A stretch of 6,103 nucleotides of DNA from NCBI GenBank assembly GCA_031271875.1, contig JAISVD010000065.1, positions 1-6,103 on the forward strand, read 5' to 3'. Position numbers and translations under genes: made by a program. Positions 4,303-6,103 of the stretch are shown piece by piece (within the stretch, counting starts at the first letter, position 1; the number at the start of each line of letters is the position of its first letter). This stretch comes from Spirochaetaceae bacterium (lineage in GTDB: Bacteria > Spirochaetota > Spirochaetia > Treponematales > Treponemataceae). Under the pieces are notes generated by a model. The model saw only the letters and a program-made list of their open reading frames with translations, did no database searches and had not been told where the DNA came from.

Positions 4303-6103
4303 GGCGATACTCGCGGCGATACTCGCAGAACTGGATGACGAGCAGCGGACAGCCGCGACCGCAACAATAAACGCGGTGGTGACTGCGGGGGCCGGTTCGG
4401 GAAAAACGAAGGTTCTGGCCGCGCGCTACGCCTGGCTGGTCATGGAGCAGGGATACCGGGTGGATGAAATACTCACCCTCACCTTTACCAATAAAGCCGT
4501 CAGCGAGATGTACAGCCGTATCTACTCCCAGCTCGCGGATCATCAGGATAACAAGCGGGCGCGGGATGCTGTCCGTGATTTCCACAAGGCAAATATCTGT
4601 ACCATCGACTCCTTCTGCGCCGGTATCGCCCGGACAGCGTCACGGAGATACGGGATCGCCCCGGACTTTACCAGCGATGATGAGGGGGTCCGGGATATCG
4701 CCATGGAGATGGCCCTGCCCTTCATTCTGGAACACCGCAGAAACCCCGCGCTCCAGATTCTGATGGCGGACAGAAAGATCGGGGAGGTGGCGGAAAAGCT
4801 CTTCGCCCGGACAGTACTGAATTACAGCTCCATAACCTCGCCGCTTGATTTCGGTTCCTTTATGCGTATCCAGGCGGCGGAACTGCTTCGGCGCTGGCGC
4901 ACGGTGACGGAGGAGGCTGCGGAACTCACCGGACTTATGGCGGCGGAGCTGCCGGGGATCGCGAATACCACCACCCAGACCTATGCCGCGCTGAAAAAAG
5001 CCCTTGAAGCAGCGCTTCCGGAGGGGCCGGATATCTCTGTGCTGCTCCGGGCGGGAGGGTTCCCCGCAGAATCCCTGCCCGGAATGGGGACAGAGCTTCG
5101 CGCCGCAACGGAGCTTAGCGCCTCGGCGGCGGAGATCAGAAAAGACCTCGCGGAATACCTCAGGGCGCTCCGCGGTATCCAGAGCGTTGTGATACGGAAG
5201 CCCCCCAAAGGGATGGAAGGGATAAAGGAATATCTGAAACGGCTGAAAGACGGAATGTACGGAGATATCCTGTCAATAGCGAATTTCGCGCTCCAGAGCG
5301 GAATCATCACGGCGGTGTTTCCCCTGCTGGATGATTTCCAGCAGCGATTTAACCGGAAGAAGCGGGAAGCGGGGCTGCTTACCTTCCAGGACATCGCCCG
5401 GCTCGCGGTTGACGCTCTGGCGCGGTATCCCGATATCCGTCAGGTATACAAAGAGTCCCTCAAGGCGATCATGATCGATGAGTTTCAGGATAACAACGCT
5501 CTCCAGCGGGACCTCATCTTTCTTCTCGCGGAAAAATCCGAGCGCCGGGAACAGGGGATACCTCCGGCTTCTGAGCTGAGCCCCGGCAGGATGTTCTTTG
5601 TGGGTGACGAAAAACAGTCGATCTACCGGTTCAGGGGCGCGGATGTTTCGGTATTCAGGATACTTTCCCGTACCCTCATAGAGGGCTCCCTCACAGAGGG
5701 AGCCCTCACGGAATCATCCGGCGCAAGCCTCGGCCTCATACGCAACTACCGGTCAAAACCGGCGCTCATCACCGCCTTCAACCGGATCTTCGGCGGACTC
5801 AGGCAGGAGGAAGACGGAAGCGCTGCCGGTGCGGGGGTCTTTTTGTCCAAAGAGGAAACGGAGGAAATCCCCGATTATGAAGCGCTCTACAGCAGAGTCT
5901 ACTCCCCCTACCCCCTGCTGCCGGAGAACGCCGAATCACCTCCGGTGCATTTCTGTTTTCTCGACAGGGATGAACTGCCCGAAGATGACCCTGATCAGCT
6001 CTCCTCCAATGACCTGGAAGCGGCGTTCATCGCCCTCAAAATCCGGGAGCTGGTGGATTCGGGATATCAGGTACAGGAGCGCAGCAGGAACGGAATCACG
6101 TCC
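4292..6103 (+). CDS. addA: AddA/RecB-type UvrD-like helicase (N-terminal 604 codons, 3' end outside window)
   Basis: ATP-dependent DNA helicase motor of the AddAB-type complex, partner of the nuclease upstream. The frame from 4292 to 6103 was translated and is open throughout. Superfamily 1 motifs in order: Q-motif glutamine Q18 (LDDEQRTA), Walker A AGAGSGKT (32-39), motif Ia LTLTFTNKAVSEM (61-73), motif Ib CTIDSFC (103-109), TFQD (364-367), Walker B/motif II IDEFQD (395-400), motif III VGDEKQSIYRFRGAD (437-451), and motif IV NYRSKP (485-490). All look intact. Motifs V and VI and the C-terminal nuclease of true AddA would lie past 6103, so AddA versus a nuclease-less RecB/UvrD-like helicase is not settled. 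Two repeat-derived inserts stand out: TELRAATELSAS (267-278) and EGSLTEGALTE (464-474), the latter between motifs III and IV. Transcription is probably from the addB promoter. Confidence 0.88.
   Translation, partial: MGCEAILAAILAELDDEQRTAATATINAVVTAGAGSGKTKVLAARYAWLVMEQGYRVDEILTLTFTNKAVSEMYSRIYSQLADHQDNKRARDAVRDFHKANICTIDSFCAGIARTASRRYGIAPDFTSDDEGVRDIAMEMALPFILEHRRNPALQILMADRKIGEVAEKLFARTVLNYSSITSPLDFGSFMRIQAAELLRRWRTVTEEAAELTGLMAAELPGIANTTTQTYAALKKALEAALPEGPDISVLLRAGGFPAESLPGMGTELRAATELSASAAEIRKDLAEYLRALRGIQSVVIRKPPKGMEGIKEYLKRLKDGMYGDILSIANFALQSGIITAVFPLLDDFQQRFNRKKREAGLLTFQDIARLAVDALARYPDIRQVYKESLKAIMIDEFQDNNALQRDLIFLLAEKSERREQGIPPASELSPGRMFFVGDEKQSIYRFRGADVSVFRILSRTLIEGSLTEGALTESSGASLGLIRNYRSKPALITAFNRIFGGLRQEEDGSAAGAGVFLSKEETEEIPDYEALYSRVYSPYPLLPENAESPPVHFCFLDRDELPEDDPDQLSSNDLEAAFIALKIRELVDSGYQVQERSRNGITS
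4303..4326 (+). repeat. Perfect 12-bp tandem duplication at the addA start
   Basis: GGCGATACTCGC occurs twice head to tail (4303-4314 and 4315-4326), duplicating four codons so that addA residues 5-12 read AILAAILA. It begins one base past the addB stop codon. The identical copies suggest a recent slippage event. Confidence 0.9.
5086..5125 (+). repeat. GGGACAGAGCT copy 6 plus two 18-bp units (addA)
   Basis: GGGGACAGAGCTT at 5086-5098 leads into ACAGAGCTTCGCGCCGCA (5090-5107, TELRAA) and ACGGAGCTTAGCGCCTCG (5108-5125, TELSAS). The core is read as GTEL, unlike the GQSS, SSVP and ALSP readings in addB. It is the only core copy in the addA part of the window. Confidence 0.8.
5681..5707. repeat. 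Perfect hairpin, 12-bp arms and 3-nt loop, inside addA
   Basis: GAGGGCTCCCTC (5681-5692), ACA loop, GAGGGAGCCCTC (5696-5707). The same segment is a 15-bp direct repeat at the peptide level (GSLTE at 5684-5698, GALTE at 5699-5713). It sits between helicase motifs III and IV. The sequence after it (CACGGAATC) has no T-run, so it does not look like a terminator. Confidence 0.9.

Noticed and set aside
1494..5098. GGGACAGAGCT as the Chi recognition sequence of this AddAB enzyme
   Set aside because: Chi sites act in one orientation and are usually short and skewed along the leading strand. Here half the copies are inverted and concentrated in two genes. It cannot be excluded without genome-wide strand statistics, but nothing here supports it.
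5681..5707. Intrinsic transcription terminator
   Set aside because: The stem is strong, but no T-run follows on either strand and the addA frame continues through it with conserved motif IV downstream.

Overview
The window carries three protein genes and almost no non-coding DNA. It looks like a moderately GC-rich bacterial chromosome. The protein style suggests a spirochaete, perhaps treponeme-like: a GlgX-type debranching enzyme, and an AddB-like nuclease whose N-terminus reads FVFPSETASSLW in place of a Walker A loop, coupled to a UvrD-type helicase. That assignment rests on recalled family resemblance, not on a search, so treat it as moderate confidence.

Layout: positions 1-1116 (minus strand) hold the first 372 codons of a glycogen debranching enzyme that runs off the left edge. 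Positions 1117-1173 are a 57-bp divergent promoter region built around a perfect 10-bp inverted repeat. Its centre (1145) lies exactly 29 nt from the first base of each flanking start codon. Positions 1174-4302 (plus strand) hold a complete 1042-aa AddB-like iron-sulfur PD-(D/E)XK nuclease. Positions 4292-6103 (plus strand) hold the first 604 codons of an AddA/RecB-type superfamily 1 helicase, overlapping addB by 11 bp and running off the right edge. The two plus-strand genes should form one double-strand-break end-processing enzyme, a functional analogue of RecBCD. The debranching enzyme belongs to glycogen metabolism and shares only the promoter region.

The most unusual signal is a family of short repeats embedded in addB and addA and not seen in glgX. 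The 11-mer GGGACAGAGCT occurs six times, three on each strand, and is translated in four different registers (GQSS, GTEL, SSVP, ALSP). This means the DNA word, not a peptide, is what is shared. Around several copies are 18-bp tandem units (consensus near RCGGARCTNYGCRCC plus three bases), 15-bp tandem units, and perfect hairpins with 3-nt loops, including one of 12/3/12. All keep the reading frame and most sit in low-complexity linkers between conserved motifs. This is consistent with small palindromic or minisatellite-like elements that insert or expand inside genes, in the manner of Rickettsia palindromic elements. Whether it is a genome-wide family cannot be judged from this window. No tRNA, rRNA, CRISPR array, transposase or intrinsic terminator was seen.
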